This document shows positions 35,201 through 46,433 of a DNA stretch of 64,000 nucleotides, piece by piece. Origin of the DNA: Sipunculus nudus (lineage: Eukaryota; Annelida; Sipuncula; Golfingiida; Sipunculidae); assembly GCA_026874595.1 (NCBI GenBank), contig CM049306.1, forward strand, positions 73,345,642 through 73,409,641, given 5' to 3'. Each line of letters begins with the position of its first letter. Positions within the stretch are counted from its first letter, which is position 1. The notes under the pieces were generated by a model. That model did no database searches. It was not told the origin of the DNA and saw only the letters and a list, made by a program, of their open reading frames with translations. The position numbers and the translations under genes were made by a program.

Positions 35201-38200
35201 TCCCACAATAAGGACCACTCCACATGGTGGAGGCTTGCATTCCTTAGTCTGCAGATTTCTGGTATGATCAATATTTCTCAGCCCAGTCTTATATTTTCTA
35301 AGCAATATAAATATTTGAAATTCTTTTAAATTATACTGCATACCAATCTCACATAGTTTCAACTAATTCAGCTGAGTCACCACTTTTCTTTAGTACTCTT
35401 TCAGACTCCCTGATAAAAGTAATTGGCAGTATTCAACAGTCTTCAATAATCACTGAACAGAATTGGACTCATAGGAGTAGGAGTCTACCAGTAAGGATTT
35501 GTTGGCTTCAAATCTGCAGCCCACCATGCACCGGGGCTTCTACATACTGTAGATTCATAAATATTAGTTGGGATTTTATTTTCGTGGTTTTCGTGAATAA
35601 AGTTAATCCACAAATTCATGATTCCCACGATCAAAAACTCATACGATCAAAGATTATCTTAACAGCAGCTGGTGGTCGACTTCATCTATATATAGTTATT
35701 ATCGCTGGCTGAATTTTTTAGTAAAGGTTCAAAAAAGGTTTATTACTATTTTATGATTCCCATTGATACATATAATAAATGTACTGCATTACTTTTCCTG
35801 TAATTCTATAAAAAATATGTGACTTGTAAATATTCTGTTGTTAATTCCATTAGTTCCCCTAATATCGCACAAACACGGCCCCCTGAAATGTTCACAATAA
35901 AACAAAATCAAACTTTAAACTAGAAAACAAATCCCCACATTTCCTCTTTTCAACATTTCAGGTGAAATATTTAAGAACAATGCCACATTTCTATCGCTCA
36001 AAGCGGAAGTTCTGAGACGACAAGAATGGTACACTTGTTCCAATGTTTGTAACCACAGCTACCGAGGCGCGGCTTTTTTCAACCTTCTTTCAATGGGGAT
36101 AAAACGAGACTTAGGCCTACGCTCCCTATTGGCTTAAAAGACAAGGACCATGTGAACTCATTTGCATTACCGCGGGAAAGCGAATGTAAATAGAACTTAT
36201 GCCAAATATTGCCGACTGCAGTTGCGTGCATAGAAATGAGCCATTAATATGACAGACGGGACTCCCTCCGAATATTGCCGATAGTTGTACATAAATGTTA
36301 GCTTAAGTAAGTGTCACAGAATACAAATGCAAATTATGCCCCTCTAATTTTCAGAAGAGTAAAATTACTGTCTATTCGACCCATTAAGCCGATTTCTATT
36401 TTTTTTGTTGACACGTTGAATGCCGAACAAATCTTGTCTCTCGTATGGCTCATGGCCCCGTCTTAGATTTACAGGGGCCACGTGTGACTACCCCCATGAT
36501 TAAAATAAGGTAAAAACGTTCAAGTGGACGGTCCCGTTTTATTTATTCTCCGATCAAGTGAGGGTTAACGTTTTCTGTGAACGTGGTGCGATCAGGTGTT
36601 ATGACTAATAGCTGATGTAACGTGTGTTACAACAAATAGCCGATGTATTGTCCGGCACGTGTCGGTTACGGCTGATTTATTCCTTTGTTAGGGTCGGGCG
36701 AAGCTTGTTTGCACAGCACTGACCTAATTGACCGCGGTACAGGCGCACCGTGTGATAAGCATCTGAGTCGAGCCACCAGTGTACTGCCTGTGTACATATG
36801 TTCTCGTCTTCCTTGCGCACATGGAGACATTAATAACCAAGATTCTCTATAATAATTATGGTCTTTCCACGAATTCAAATACCCCACAATATTGGTTTTG
36901 TACAAAAACCACAAAATTTTAAGCCCACGATTAGTGTTGGGACGATACGGGTTTTTGATATCATGATAATTATTCAAATTTTATCGCGATATACCGTGAT
37001 ATCGCGATATTTTTAATTATATATAAAGGCATTAATAAGCCATCAATAATGGTATTTATAACAACCACCTTTAAAGTCTTGACTTTATACAAGTCGTTAA
37101 GTATTAATATCATTTATACCAATTGTGCCAGTACCACAGAATGACTCATAAAGTGATGTAAGTTGCATGAAGGTCCTGCAGGTGTGCAAGCTTGAGGTGC
37201 GGGAAGTCCTGCCCCCATCGTCGAATCACCCTTGTCAGAACTTTCCATCAGTTTCCTATAGCTACATAAAAGCCGAAGAATCCCGGCGAATTTTCGGAGA
37301 GCGTGTCATACCAATCATGGCTAAATATACCATCTCAATTTTATATGGCAAAATATGCAACCCGTATGGAATGTTCGATTCAGTGGTGACACTTTTATGT
37401 TGACATTTTCGTTCCATGCAATAAAAGCATAAATATGTGTATTTATTGCTCTTTCATTATAATGTTATTTTCTCCTGGAATTCTCAAGCTTTTGTCCTAT
37501 CTGATTCATCCTGCTACTTCCGGACATTTCCGACTAATCCCGAAGTCTGTAAGCACACGGTTCCACCCACACGCGTGTATTCAAATACATGTGGTTTATA
37601 AAAATAAATAAATGATTCTTTGAAATAAATTTATTTTGTACTTCAAGGGCTTGCTTGTGAACCAAAATCGTGAACAAAAATTGATATCCTGGTATCGCAG
37701 TAATAGGAAAGTTGACGGTATGATAACCGTAGCTGTCAGAAATCGTGATAATACTGTATACCGGTAACCGTCCCAACCCTACCCACGATATTATCTAATC
37801 TACAGTATACACAGATGGTGTAGGTATAAATGTAGTGAAAGTGGTATTCAATAATGTTGTCCATTCAAGTATGTTGGACAAGTATTGTTACAAGGCAAAT
37901 CACATAAACATAGGTATTTTTGTGGTAAGGACTTAATGGAATAAGTAATATTTTTGTAAGCATGCACATGAGAAATGTAAACAGAAGGTGTTCTTTTTAA
38001 ATGTAACAAATTTTGATTTTGAAGTTTGACAGTTAAGACAGGTAGTCCCAGCCCACAGAGCCCAACTGGAAAAGTTTAATTTTGAGTAGAAACAACCTCT
38101 GGCAGAAGGGTGTGTTCAATAACAAAAGAAAATCTATCTCAGAAACTCAACTTCTTATGCTGAGTAAATTATAATGCAAATGTAATTTTGATTAAATCTA

Positions 38201-41200
38201 GCTGACACCTCAGTTGCTAGTCAACAAACTCTAGACAATATTCCATAATATTCACCTATAAATAATCACTTAATTTTTAATACTGCACACTGTTGCCAAT
38301 TGTACAAAATAAATATTCCAGAAAATAAAAGAAGCCAATGATTAACTTACCCCGAATCAGAGTTAACAGGAGAGTCTACAGTCAGCAGTTTGTATGGATG
38401 TACACTCTGTGACTCCTGCTGGTCGTTCTGTAACATACAAGTTTATACTTTTCCTTTCAATTACATCATTACACATGTTTGGAGGTAATGCTCCCAAGAG
38501 TGACCTATCTGTCTCATCACACAGGTACAAATCCTAGCTATAACTCTACACACCCAGTGGTCACATATTCCACGGCTGAAAAGTTACACTTGCCTTCAAA
38601 TGACAACACTCAAAATATGCTTGTGCCATTATGTTCTAAATGAGCAAAGGCATTGCCCAAATATCACTGTAAAAAAAAAAGAACTGAAATTGAATTAAAG
38701 ATTGTAATTACATAAGAAAGTTATGTTTGTAATCATAATGATAACATAAATTATGCAGCAGCACAGGAAAAATGGAGTTCGGGAGCTGATTATGTATAAG
38801 GACCCTCACCAACAATGAAGGAGGAAGGTAGTTTGTTTCCAGTAATTTGGCCTCCAATATATTTTATGGAGAAAGTAGAAGCAATGTCTATGATGATTGT
38901 TGAGAATGCCACACCAAGCAAGGAACAAAGATTCCAAGATGCCTTCCCAGGTCCGCTCTAGAAAAAAAACATACCAAGTCCAAGAGGCAAGGTTGGACAA
39001 GAAAGCAGAGCACCAGCAGCCCAGCCCACTCTGCACCGAACACTTGTACATCGCCTCCATCTGCATACAGACATTTTTGCCTTGCCTAGAACTCTTCATT
39101 TGAATGATAGTGAGATGCCTTTTTGCTTTATACATCAGCAACAAAAATTATACACAATTAATATGAAATAAACATATCCGAGTTGGTGGCAAAAAACCTT
39201 CATACACAATCACATGCATAGATTTAACAAATGAACGAAACATGATCAAGATTATTTTAAACATCAAAATTAAAGTGAATACTTGATGTCTTTATGTTTA
39301 TGGTGGATGTGTTTGTGTATGCCATGGACATTTGTTGGAGACTTACCTCTGTATCTGACCAGCCTGGTGTACTGTGAACATACTCTGGTGTCATTCTTGG
39401 CAGGTTCTTAGCCTTCACTGTAGTATGCTGTATCTGGAGTACAATACTTGGCTTCACCATGCGCAGGGTGTCTATCAGCAGGGACAATCCTATTCCTGTT
39501 ACAAAATATGTTTATGAGTATGAAATGATATGCATTTATAATGCACAGCATCTGTGAGAAATATGAACATGGTTACAACAGCATTATTTAATACATTAAA
39601 ACCTTGCCTCACAACCACCTCCATTTAAAGACCACCTCAAAATAATGACCACTTGTTCATGGTCCAGATTCTTTACTCTTTTATATAAGACCTTGCTCAG
39701 ATGAATACCTCAGTAATGTGACCACTTCATCAAATAAATAAATATTTGTAAGCTTAAAATGCTCAACTCAGTGACTTACTTTCTTTGTAGCTGTAGCTTT
39801 CCACCGTATCACAGTCATCATAAGCAAGCTTGCATGCTTGACTATAACCACAGTGGGAAACACTACAGCTCATCCACTGGGAAAATGACTCCAGCAACAT
39901 CAAGTACAAGCCATGTCAGTCTTGTATTAACAGCAGATGGATGCTGAACACCAGATCCTATGGGACTCTGGGATGCAATGTTAAGATCCTAGAGTCAAAA
40001 TCAGTTGATGTAAGGAGAAAGGTAAAGAAGGCACTGAACATTCAGTGCCAATGACCTGCCCTGAACCACAAATTGGCCTAGAAAATCTGCAGATTTTTTC
40101 CCTGTGGTTGTAATCCCTGAAATTTTGTCAAGTACACCAGTTTGCTGATGATGACCTGTGTGCTAAAGCTATGAATAACACAAATCACTGAGTTGAGAAC
40201 TTTATCAACTTTATTAAATTTCTAACATACATAGTTGGATTATTTGTACTTTAGGGTACATTACCGTATTCATATTCACACATCTGGTAAGATACATTTT
40301 ATAGATAACTTTCTCCCACAGAGGTTTATGACTGTTTACAATAATCAGATTGAGAACCAAACTGAAAGGCAATAATCTCTGATCAAATTAGATGGAAGAC
40401 CTCTCTACAGACCTATCTGCTGTATCTCCCCCATTCCAAAACTCAACATAAAGCACATATCATTAAGAGTACCCACCTTTCACCCAGCCCATAGTATTGA
40501 CCACCAGAGGAGGTTTACTGGGGACAGCCTGGTACTGCTCATACACGTGCTGCAGGCATCTTAGGTACAGGGCTGGATCAGCTCCAGGGCTGGCTGTCCC
40601 AATGAACACCTGACTGTACAGAGATAAAATGACAGAAAGTTTGGGTATATTTCCAGAGACTGCAAACAAATATAGATTCAGCTTTTTTTTCATTTTTTTT
40701 ATAGCTTATGTTTAAGAGGCTAAACTTTTAGAAGTTTTCAGGGTCTTTAACTTCCCATTTAACAAGAATGTCTGAGACATGATTAGTTTGATTAATACAT
40801 TCTATGTTAGTATATAACCCTCCTGGGCCTACATTTATAAATGATGATCCCTTAGATCTCCCTTTGCCATCTTTAAGTTAGGAGTCTTCAGACTGGTTTA
40901 CTGCAAAGAGACATTTTATCTACCATATTTTATACAATACTAAAAGTGATTAAACATTTAAAAATTTTATGATCCATCACATGGGGACTTGAATCTATCA
41001 TACTTCACAATTCATACTTCTCATAAACCATTATTAATTTGATTTTATTATCATTACTATTGTTGTTGTTGTTCATTATTATAAATTTCACACATTATAT
41101 CTTACCTGTAGGCCTGTCTCTGATGTGTCATTGGTGGCCCTATGTTAAATAAAAAAGTCTTCTATAAAAAAACAGGCAAATTAGTTATATTTTACAATTT

Positions 41201-44200
41201 AAATGAGAATCTTAATCACACAACTTCTTTATAAACAAATGAAAACATTTATTTATTTAAAATAACTGATTACATACAGACTCAAATATTTGCAATTTGA
41301 TAAATATATAATGATTGAAACAAATACCAAAACAAATATTAAACTATGATTTCTTCATAATTATAATTAGTGTGCAAAATTATTATACATTAATTATGCA
41401 TTAAAGTAAATGTTCCTTTCACAATATACCATATGGAAGGCAATCTGATTATGTTATTATGTAATTACATACAATGGAATGGGACAAATCATACCTAGCA
41501 AGGGCTGGCTCACCAGATGTAATGACACACAACATGGTGGAGTAAATTCAGTCTGACCAGGGTCACACTCCAGGTATGCTACCTGAGGGCATCTATAATA
41601 GAGGTCATCAGTGTAAACCCAGGATACATAATCATAGTAAAACACATCAACTGAAATCTAACAAACATTGGGTGGCTGTGGTGGCAGGGTACGTGGTTGT
41701 GATGGCAGGGTTGTTGTGATAGTAGGGTGGTTATAAAGGTAGGGTGGTTGAGATGACGGGGTGGTCGTGATGGCAGGGTGTACATAATGGCAGGGTGGTT
41801 GTGACGGCAGGGTGGTGGTGACGGGAGAGTGGTTGTGAGGGCAGGGTGGTGACCGCAGGACAGCAGGGTGGAGGTGACGGCAGGGTGGCTGTGATGGCAG
41901 GGTGGTGGTGACCGCAGGGTGGTGGTGACAGCAGGGTGGTTGTGAAGGCAGGGTGGTGGTGACGGCAGGACAGCAGGGTGTTGGTGACGGCAGGGCGGTG
42001 GTGACGGCAGGGTGGTGGGGACGGCAGAGTGGTTGTGATGGCAGGGTGGTGGTGATGGTTGTGGTTGTGATGGCAGGGTGGTTGTGATGGCAGGGTGGTG
42101 GCGATAGCAGAGTGGGGGTGACGGCAGGGTGGTGGTGACAGCAGGTTGGTTGTGATGGTTGTGGTTGTGATGGCAGGGGTGCTTGTGATATCAGGGTGGT
42201 TGTGATATCAGGGTGGTTTTGATGGCAGGTAGTCACCAGGTAATATTTCACAGTACTTACACATGAGTTCTGAACATATTTACCTGTAGTGCTTCAAGAT
42301 TTGATTGAACATTAAACATGAATGAAAATTAAATAAATCTTCAATTTCTGACAGTCTTCCTGTATGTTACTTCACACAGTCTGTTTCATCAGTGGGCCTC
42401 CATTGCATTTTGGCAATTATTCTTTCAAACTTAAATATGATCACACAATTTGAAATTAAAGAGAAGGAGGGATTAAGGCCCAGAGAAATGAAAAACCTCA
42501 TGACAAACCAAAATTGAAATTTTACAGCCTTCTGGCTCTTCTGACACAGTGGCATTGCTCCTACCTTGAGATATAGAGTATTCTGCAATTCTAAAAAAGT
42601 TTGCAAGGTAGGTTTTTGGTTTCATCCTAGTTAATTGGGACAATGGCTATTTGAAGTATTTCTTCACAGCAGTTTAAATTTTTTGCATTGATCTGCCAAC
42701 AATTGAAAATGTTTTCAAATTTCGAATGGGCCACCTCATGTGGAATAGACTAGTATGTAAAGTCAAGATTAATATCTGCCTTTTTGTCACCAGGCTTATG
42801 TCACAAGACTGGATTCTACTGACTGTACTATTTAGATTTAATCCATGAGATAGTTCTATAGCCATATTCATTAAAATAAGTAGATGTTCCCCTTTGTGTA
42901 TGGTCTTATCTATATATACAGTGAAATGTTTATTATTGAAACACCATTTATCCAAAATTATTCATCCGAAATTGAAAAATGAGAACTGAAATTTTGATCA
43001 TTTATCTGAAATACAAACAATGAAAAACTATTCAACAATGAATTGAGTTCTGATTTTCCAGGGCCAATTCATCAAAATTTCAATGTATTTTGCATGATAT
43101 ATTGATTAAACTGATGGCAATTCAAACAAAAATGTTATTGCAAAATTAACTTTTGGACTAGCTTCATTTATTGATGTCTTGCAATCTCTGGTAAAACCTG
43201 GTCCATGTCAGCAGGTTGGCAATCATGGTGTATTGTGCTGAATTGTTTATTTGAATGATCATTTATCTTAACAAAAACATGTCCCCTGAGATTTATGGAT
43301 TAACGACGCTCCACTCTAACAGCTTGTATGAAGTAACTGACCGGTTAAGTAATGAGTTGATCAGGTATCTGGAAAATGTTGACTTGCCAACATCCTTCCC
43401 TCCACAAACAACAATAGTTGGACTTTTTCCTGTAAAATAAGATGAGAAACAGATGTAGGCTACTGGTGCTGTCTTGGCAAGGTATGGCAGTCTTAATATA
43501 ACAGAACAATTTACATTTACGGTACTTAACATAAAACATGCCAAAATAGGCATCTTTTAACAATTAAAACTTTTCTGAAGAAATATTGAGTTTACTGTTG
43601 GTATATTTACTAAAGGAATAAAAGTGAACTTCAGAAACCTTTGGACTCGCTGTTTCATGAAATAAAATTTGGCCACAATTGAAGCTGTTTGTATATCATT
43701 CAGTCATGATAAGGACTGTGAATAGCCTGGCAACTCATGAGTTGAAAGGTAATTTGCAAATCAGTTGCTAAACTTGGGCCTAACATAATACATAGCAAAA
43801 AACAGCAAAATAGCCCTATTGCATGTTGATTAATGTGTACAGATAATAGTTTGTTTTACATTTGGTTCAGTGCCAATGTATTATATGCAATAAACCATGT
43901 ACTTTTAAAGGTTCCTTCTCGTTTGATTTATGCAGGGTTTATAAATAATTCGTTAGAAAAAGGACCTTTTCCGTCTATAAGTATGTAAATATACCAAGGG
44001 AAAGGAGGCTGATTACCAGGAAGTGTATCTATCTCCTTTTAAAGTATGTTTGGACACTAAATCCAGAGTTTGTCATTACAAGCAACTCAATAACTGCTAA
44101 GTTGATAATTATTGGTTTTATAAATGGAAAACTAAAGCCACTAGTTTGTGTACTTTTTGTAAATGTGAAACTGACACAATAATGCATCTTTTTGGTATTG

Positions 44201-46433
44201 TGAGGAGGTAAAATGTATGGTATGAAATAGAGATTTGGTGTGGTGAGACAAAAATTAACACTGATTAAATAAGTTGAGTAATACAATTATTTTACTGGTC
44301 AAACAATGTATTTAATTGTGTAGAAAGAACCAGATTGGTCTATCACTATCACAGGTATGTTTCCATGTTTACAAATATGCTAGATTAGCATTTAGAATTG
44401 CACTTAAATATAGCAAGATTACTAAAGCCAGTGACAGATGGGGTGCCAATGCATTTGGGAGAAATATGGAAACTTATGATCAGTCACACTGACTCACTGA
44501 ATTTATGTACTTATCAAAATTTGTCAAGGCTGTGTGTATTTGCATATATATATAAGTGAGGAACATACTTTGTGAAGTTAGCCATGAATATTAAATAATT
44601 AACACATGTTTTGCACACTACATTGCATTGAAACTTAGTACTTTAATTTTTGGTAAAAAAAAAACATGTACTTTGGGACCCTTGGCTTTTACCCAATCCC
44701 AATTACTATATACCAAATATTAGATAAAGTTCAGCCTAATAAGAGTATTTTTTTTCATTATTTTTTTATTATTTTTTTGTTATTTCTATGTCTGTTAGCT
44801 TAATTATTAAAAGGTTCCTCATACGATTCGTTAACAAATATTACAAATATTAGTGTTCAGATTTCTTGCATAGATCGTGGACAAAAATCCTTAGAAAATA
44901 ATTAGAACAAATAAGACCTACCCGAGACAATGTCCTCCTGCCAATTGTGTGCTATGTCATCATAATGATTGTATGACAGGCTTTTATAGGAATCCACCCT
45001 CTCTATTATCCTACAACCCAAGTCTCTGAACACATCCTCACTGTAATAGCTGTCACAGAACAAGCCCTCATACAGACTGATGCTAGTCACATAGTCACGT
45101 GCTAGGTCACTCAGTGCAGATACAGCCACAACTGCACTTGATTTTGTTACAGTTGATATAAAGGAGTCTAATAATCCTGGTTCTTCTTTTCTAAGATACT
45201 CCTTCAGTTTTTTAATGTTTGTTTGGTGCGAGGTCTCTTTATCCCTGACCTGTTTGAGGGTAACATGGGCAGACTTTCTTTGGGAGTACACCTTTATCGG
45301 ACCATCTTTAGGGGTCAGGTGATATCCCATTATTTCGATTTTTCCACAGACACACTCCAGAGTTGCTGTACCTTCAAGACCAAGAGGTTCCTTCTCCAGG
45401 ATAAGTAACAACCTCACTGGGTCACTCAAAATATATGATCTACAATTAAAAACATATAAAATAAATGTAAGTTTCATTGTATTATGGCAACAAAATCTCA
45501 ACAGAAAACTTCACTGTGTTTGTCATTAAAAACAAACTTTACATTGGCACTGGTTATGATGCTGTTTGTGCGAAGACAACTTTATATATAATTTTTAAAT
45601 GAGTAGGGGTGTAAACATGCATTTATATAATGGCAACCCCTCGATTATATTTTAATTGATTCTTAAGTTTCAAATTGATTCATTTTCTTTCTTATACTGT
45701 TGCTTGTACCATCCCATCCTGAAGCCCTCTGTGAGATGCCAAAAATGTCAGAGCTTGCGACGATGTTAATCCTATTTATTGTGTATGTGCCTTAGTTTAT
45801 TTCACTTTGTTTCATAAGGGTTTAATTTTTGCAATCTGATACATCTTGCAATATCTTGCTTTTCGACTTGCCTTTGATGATGGGTCTCTTTAATATCCAC
45901 AAAGGTTTGATTTTTGGAATATTTTTTTTTGTGAATATTAAAAATATGAAGCATCCACATTATGTCTAATTCTTTTATCAAACTATGAGAACCAATCATA
46001 AACAAGACCTACTTAGCCCTCCTGAACAGCTCCTGGTGACCCCGTGAATGTGCTGACAATCCCTTATTGCCTGGTGTCCTACTTTCATCTGCTTCTCTAC
46101 TCTTAGATCTCTTCCTGTTCTTTTTACTCTTGACTACATCTTTTTCTTCGAATGCTGACTCTGTGTCATGGCTTCGTTTCCTTTCCTGCTGCCTGGATTC
46201 TTCCTCAGGGTCTCTTCTCCGTCTTCCCTCAGATCTTCCAGACTCCTTGCATCCTTCCAAAGCTTTGTTCTCCTCTGCTTCACTCTCAGCTGACTCATGA
46301 CTCTCATCCAACTCTCTCACTTTATGCTTTTCCTTTGACTTTTTATGATCTTCTCCAGCTCTCCTGTCATGATCGTACTTTTTATGTTTTCTGTCTCTCT
46401 TGCCTTTCTTATCCTTCCCCATGGCTGGGGAAC
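32076..46433 (-). CDS. NOL9: NOL9, polynucleotide 5'-hydroxyl kinase (12 coding exons)
   Basis: The twelve exons below join with consistent phases and GT-AG boundaries into a 2085 nt coding sequence (694 aa plus stop), close to the ~700 aa of human NOL9. NOL9/Grc3 phosphorylates RNA 5'-OH ends and acts with LAS1 in ITS2 pre-rRNA processing in the nucleolus (family knowledge). Seen here: a Lys/Arg/Glu-rich, probably disordered N-terminus (about 1-136), an N-terminal domain (about 137-310), a P-loop GGKDVGKST near 319-327, the family motif LECDPGQTEFTP near 346-357, NTMGWVKG near 422-429, and a C-terminal domain with ATPVCECIGFGIIRGID. It ends in a basic tail. The ATG at 46420-46422 is preceded by 11 nt of 5' UTR and an acceptor at 46434-46435, so a non-coding upstream exon must exist but was not found. 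I did not see an AATAAA just downstream. Confidence 0.93.
32717..32847 (-). CDS. NOL9: NOL9 coding exon 11
   Basis: Encodes IIRGIDPIEKLFYILTPVAP and on to INCILQGAQDFPLHLLQQ, matching CRGIDxxxxLYHILTPV of the family. Acceptor CTGCAG, donor GTTAGT. Confidence 0.93.
33165..33390 (+). repeat. Dispersed repeat family C, copy 2 (in NOL9 intron 10)
   Basis: Matches the middle module of 20860-21390: ATTGGTCTGATTACAATG, GCCCACCCTGGT, CCCAGAGAAC and AAGGCAGCAGTT. It is antisense to NOL9. Confidence 0.6.
33438..33522 (-). CDS. NOL9: NOL9 coding exon 10
   Basis: Encodes TELIENDRVEDKLPRLLKAT and PVCECIGF, matching the QTPICDCLGFG block of vertebrate NOL9. Acceptor TTGCAG, donor GTAAGT. A family-C repeat ends about 48 bp downstream of the donor. 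Confidence 0.92.
34721..34952 (-). CDS. NOL9: NOL9 coding exon 9
   Basis: Encodes 77 residues including ARDYRTMASLAYFSQL, LQPYCLPW and HIMYALNASMVALC, which match the C-terminal domain of NOL9. Acceptor TTTTAG, donor GTATGA. Confidence 0.93.
35545..37807. mobile_element. Inverted-repeat element in NOL9 intron 8
   Basis: The left end TACTGTAGATTCATAAATAT (35545) is answered by CTACAGTA at 37800-37807. The arms share TTTTATTTTCGTGGTTTTCGTG against TTTTGTGGTTTTTGT-type text for 60 or more bp. TACA flanks both ends (a 2-4 bp target duplication). The right arm is split by the hAT-like insertion at 36932-37781. The interior has no recognisable transposase. TACTGTAGATTCAT-type sequences are, from memory, common in bivalves. 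Confidence 0.65.
36932..37781. mobile_element. hAT-like non-autonomous transposon with 8-bp TSD
   Basis: 850 bp with inverted ends TAGTGTTGGGACG and CGTCCCAACCCTA, flanked by perfect direct copies of CCCACGAT (36924-36931 and 37782-37789). An 8-bp target duplication is the hAT hallmark. The interior has a ATCGCGATATAC..GTGATATCGCGATAT palindromic stretch near 36983-37010 and no transposase frame. It is nested inside the right arm of the element at 35545-37807. Confidence 0.88.
37900..38130 (-). repeat. Dispersed repeat family F, copy 3
   Basis: Matches 19930-20130 in the same orientation: GTGGTAAGGAC, GTAAGCATGCACATGAGAAA, TGTAACAAATTTTGATTTTG. Located in NOL9 intron 8, about 220 bp from exon 8. 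Confidence 0.6.
38351..38427 (-). CDS. NOL9: NOL9 coding exon 8
   Basis: Encodes NDQQESQSVHPYKLLTVDSP and VNSDS. A weakly conserved linker (HPYKLLTVDSP); accepted because phases and splice sites (acceptor TTACAG, donor GTAAGT) fit both neighbours. Confidence 0.82.
38800..39115 (+). repeat. Dispersed repeat family C, copy 3 (in NOL9 intron 7)
   Basis: Matches the outer modules of 20860-21390, including GCCACACCAAGC, CCCAGGT, CGAACACTTGTACATCGCC and ATGATAGTGAGATGCC-like text. Antisense to NOL9. Confidence 0.6.
39347..39495 (-). CDS. NOL9: NOL9 coding exon 7
   Basis: Encodes IGLSLLIDTLRMVKPSIVLQ through MTPEYV..GWSDTE. It matches the GLxLLIDxxR and LTPxYV blocks of the family. Ends in phase 0 at donor GTAAGT. 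Confidence 0.92.
40477..40613 (-). CDS. NOL9: NOL9 coding exon 6
   Basis: Encodes QVFIGTASPGADPALYLRCL through PPLVVNTMGWVK. The NTMGWV block is a family signature. Acceptor TGTACAG gives the correct phase. Donor GTGGGT. Confidence 0.93.
41106..41139 (-). CDS. NOL9: NOL9 coding exon 5 (34-nt microexon)
   Basis: Encodes GPPMTHQRQAY, matching the GPPFTHLR-type block of the family. It is recognised by phase (2 in, 2 out), acceptor ACATAG and donor GTAAGA. Confidence 0.88.
41495..41592 (-). CDS. NOL9: NOL9 coding exon 4
   Basis: Encodes CPQVAYLECDPGQTEFTPPC and on to SQPLL, the most conserved block after the P-loop. The phase requires the acceptor TTATAG at 41593-41594, not the downstream CAG. 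Donor GTATGA. Confidence 0.93.
41664..42236. repeat. G-rich minisatellite in NOL9 intron 3
   Basis: About 570 bp of short units around GGCAGGGTGGTTGTGAT and GGCAGGGTGGTGGTGAC, mostly 16-18 bp with higher-order patterns. The transcript strand is C-rich (CCACCCTGCC). The minus strand is open for 197 codons (41658-42251), rich in His, Pro and Thr; I read this as a by-product of units whose lengths are often multiples of three. The array ends about 70 bp before exon 4. Confidence 0.9.
43342..43429 (-). CDS. NOL9: NOL9 coding exon 3 (P-loop)
   Basis: Encodes GKSPTIVVCGGKDVGKSTFS and on to NSLLN. GGKDVGKST is the Walker A motif that binds the ATP phosphates. Acceptor TTTACAG, donor GTCAGT. 88 nt. 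Confidence 0.93.
44922..45439 (-). CDS. NOL9: NOL9 coding exon 2 (N-terminal domain)
   Basis: Residues 138-309. Begins SYILSDPVRLLLILEKEPL and includes GTATLECVCGKIEIMGYHL, corresponding to the beta-rich N-terminal domain of the Grc3/NOL9/Clp1 family. Largest exon, 518 nt. Acceptor TTGTAG, donor GTAGGT. Confidence 0.88.
46013..46433 (-). CDS. NOL9: NOL9 exon with start codon (coding exon 1)
   Basis: The acceptor TTTCAG precedes 46433; ATG is at 46422-46420. It encodes residues 1-136 plus two bases, extremely rich in Lys, Arg, Glu and Ser (starts MGKDKKGKRDRKHKK), consistent with nuclear/nucleolar targeting. Donor GTAGGT. This tail is not conserved with the human protein as I recall it, so the start rests on the open frame and the phase match to exon 2. 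Confidence 0.8.

Noticed and set aside
41575-41592. Alternative acceptor for NOL9 exon 4 after CCCTCAG
   Set aside because: It would break the reading frame with exon 3; the upstream TTATAG acceptor keeps phase and the conserved block.
41658-42251. 197-codon His/Pro/Thr-rich protein on the minus strand
   Set aside because: It is the translation of a minisatellite inside NOL9 intron 3. There is no conserved domain and exon phases on both sides fit without it.
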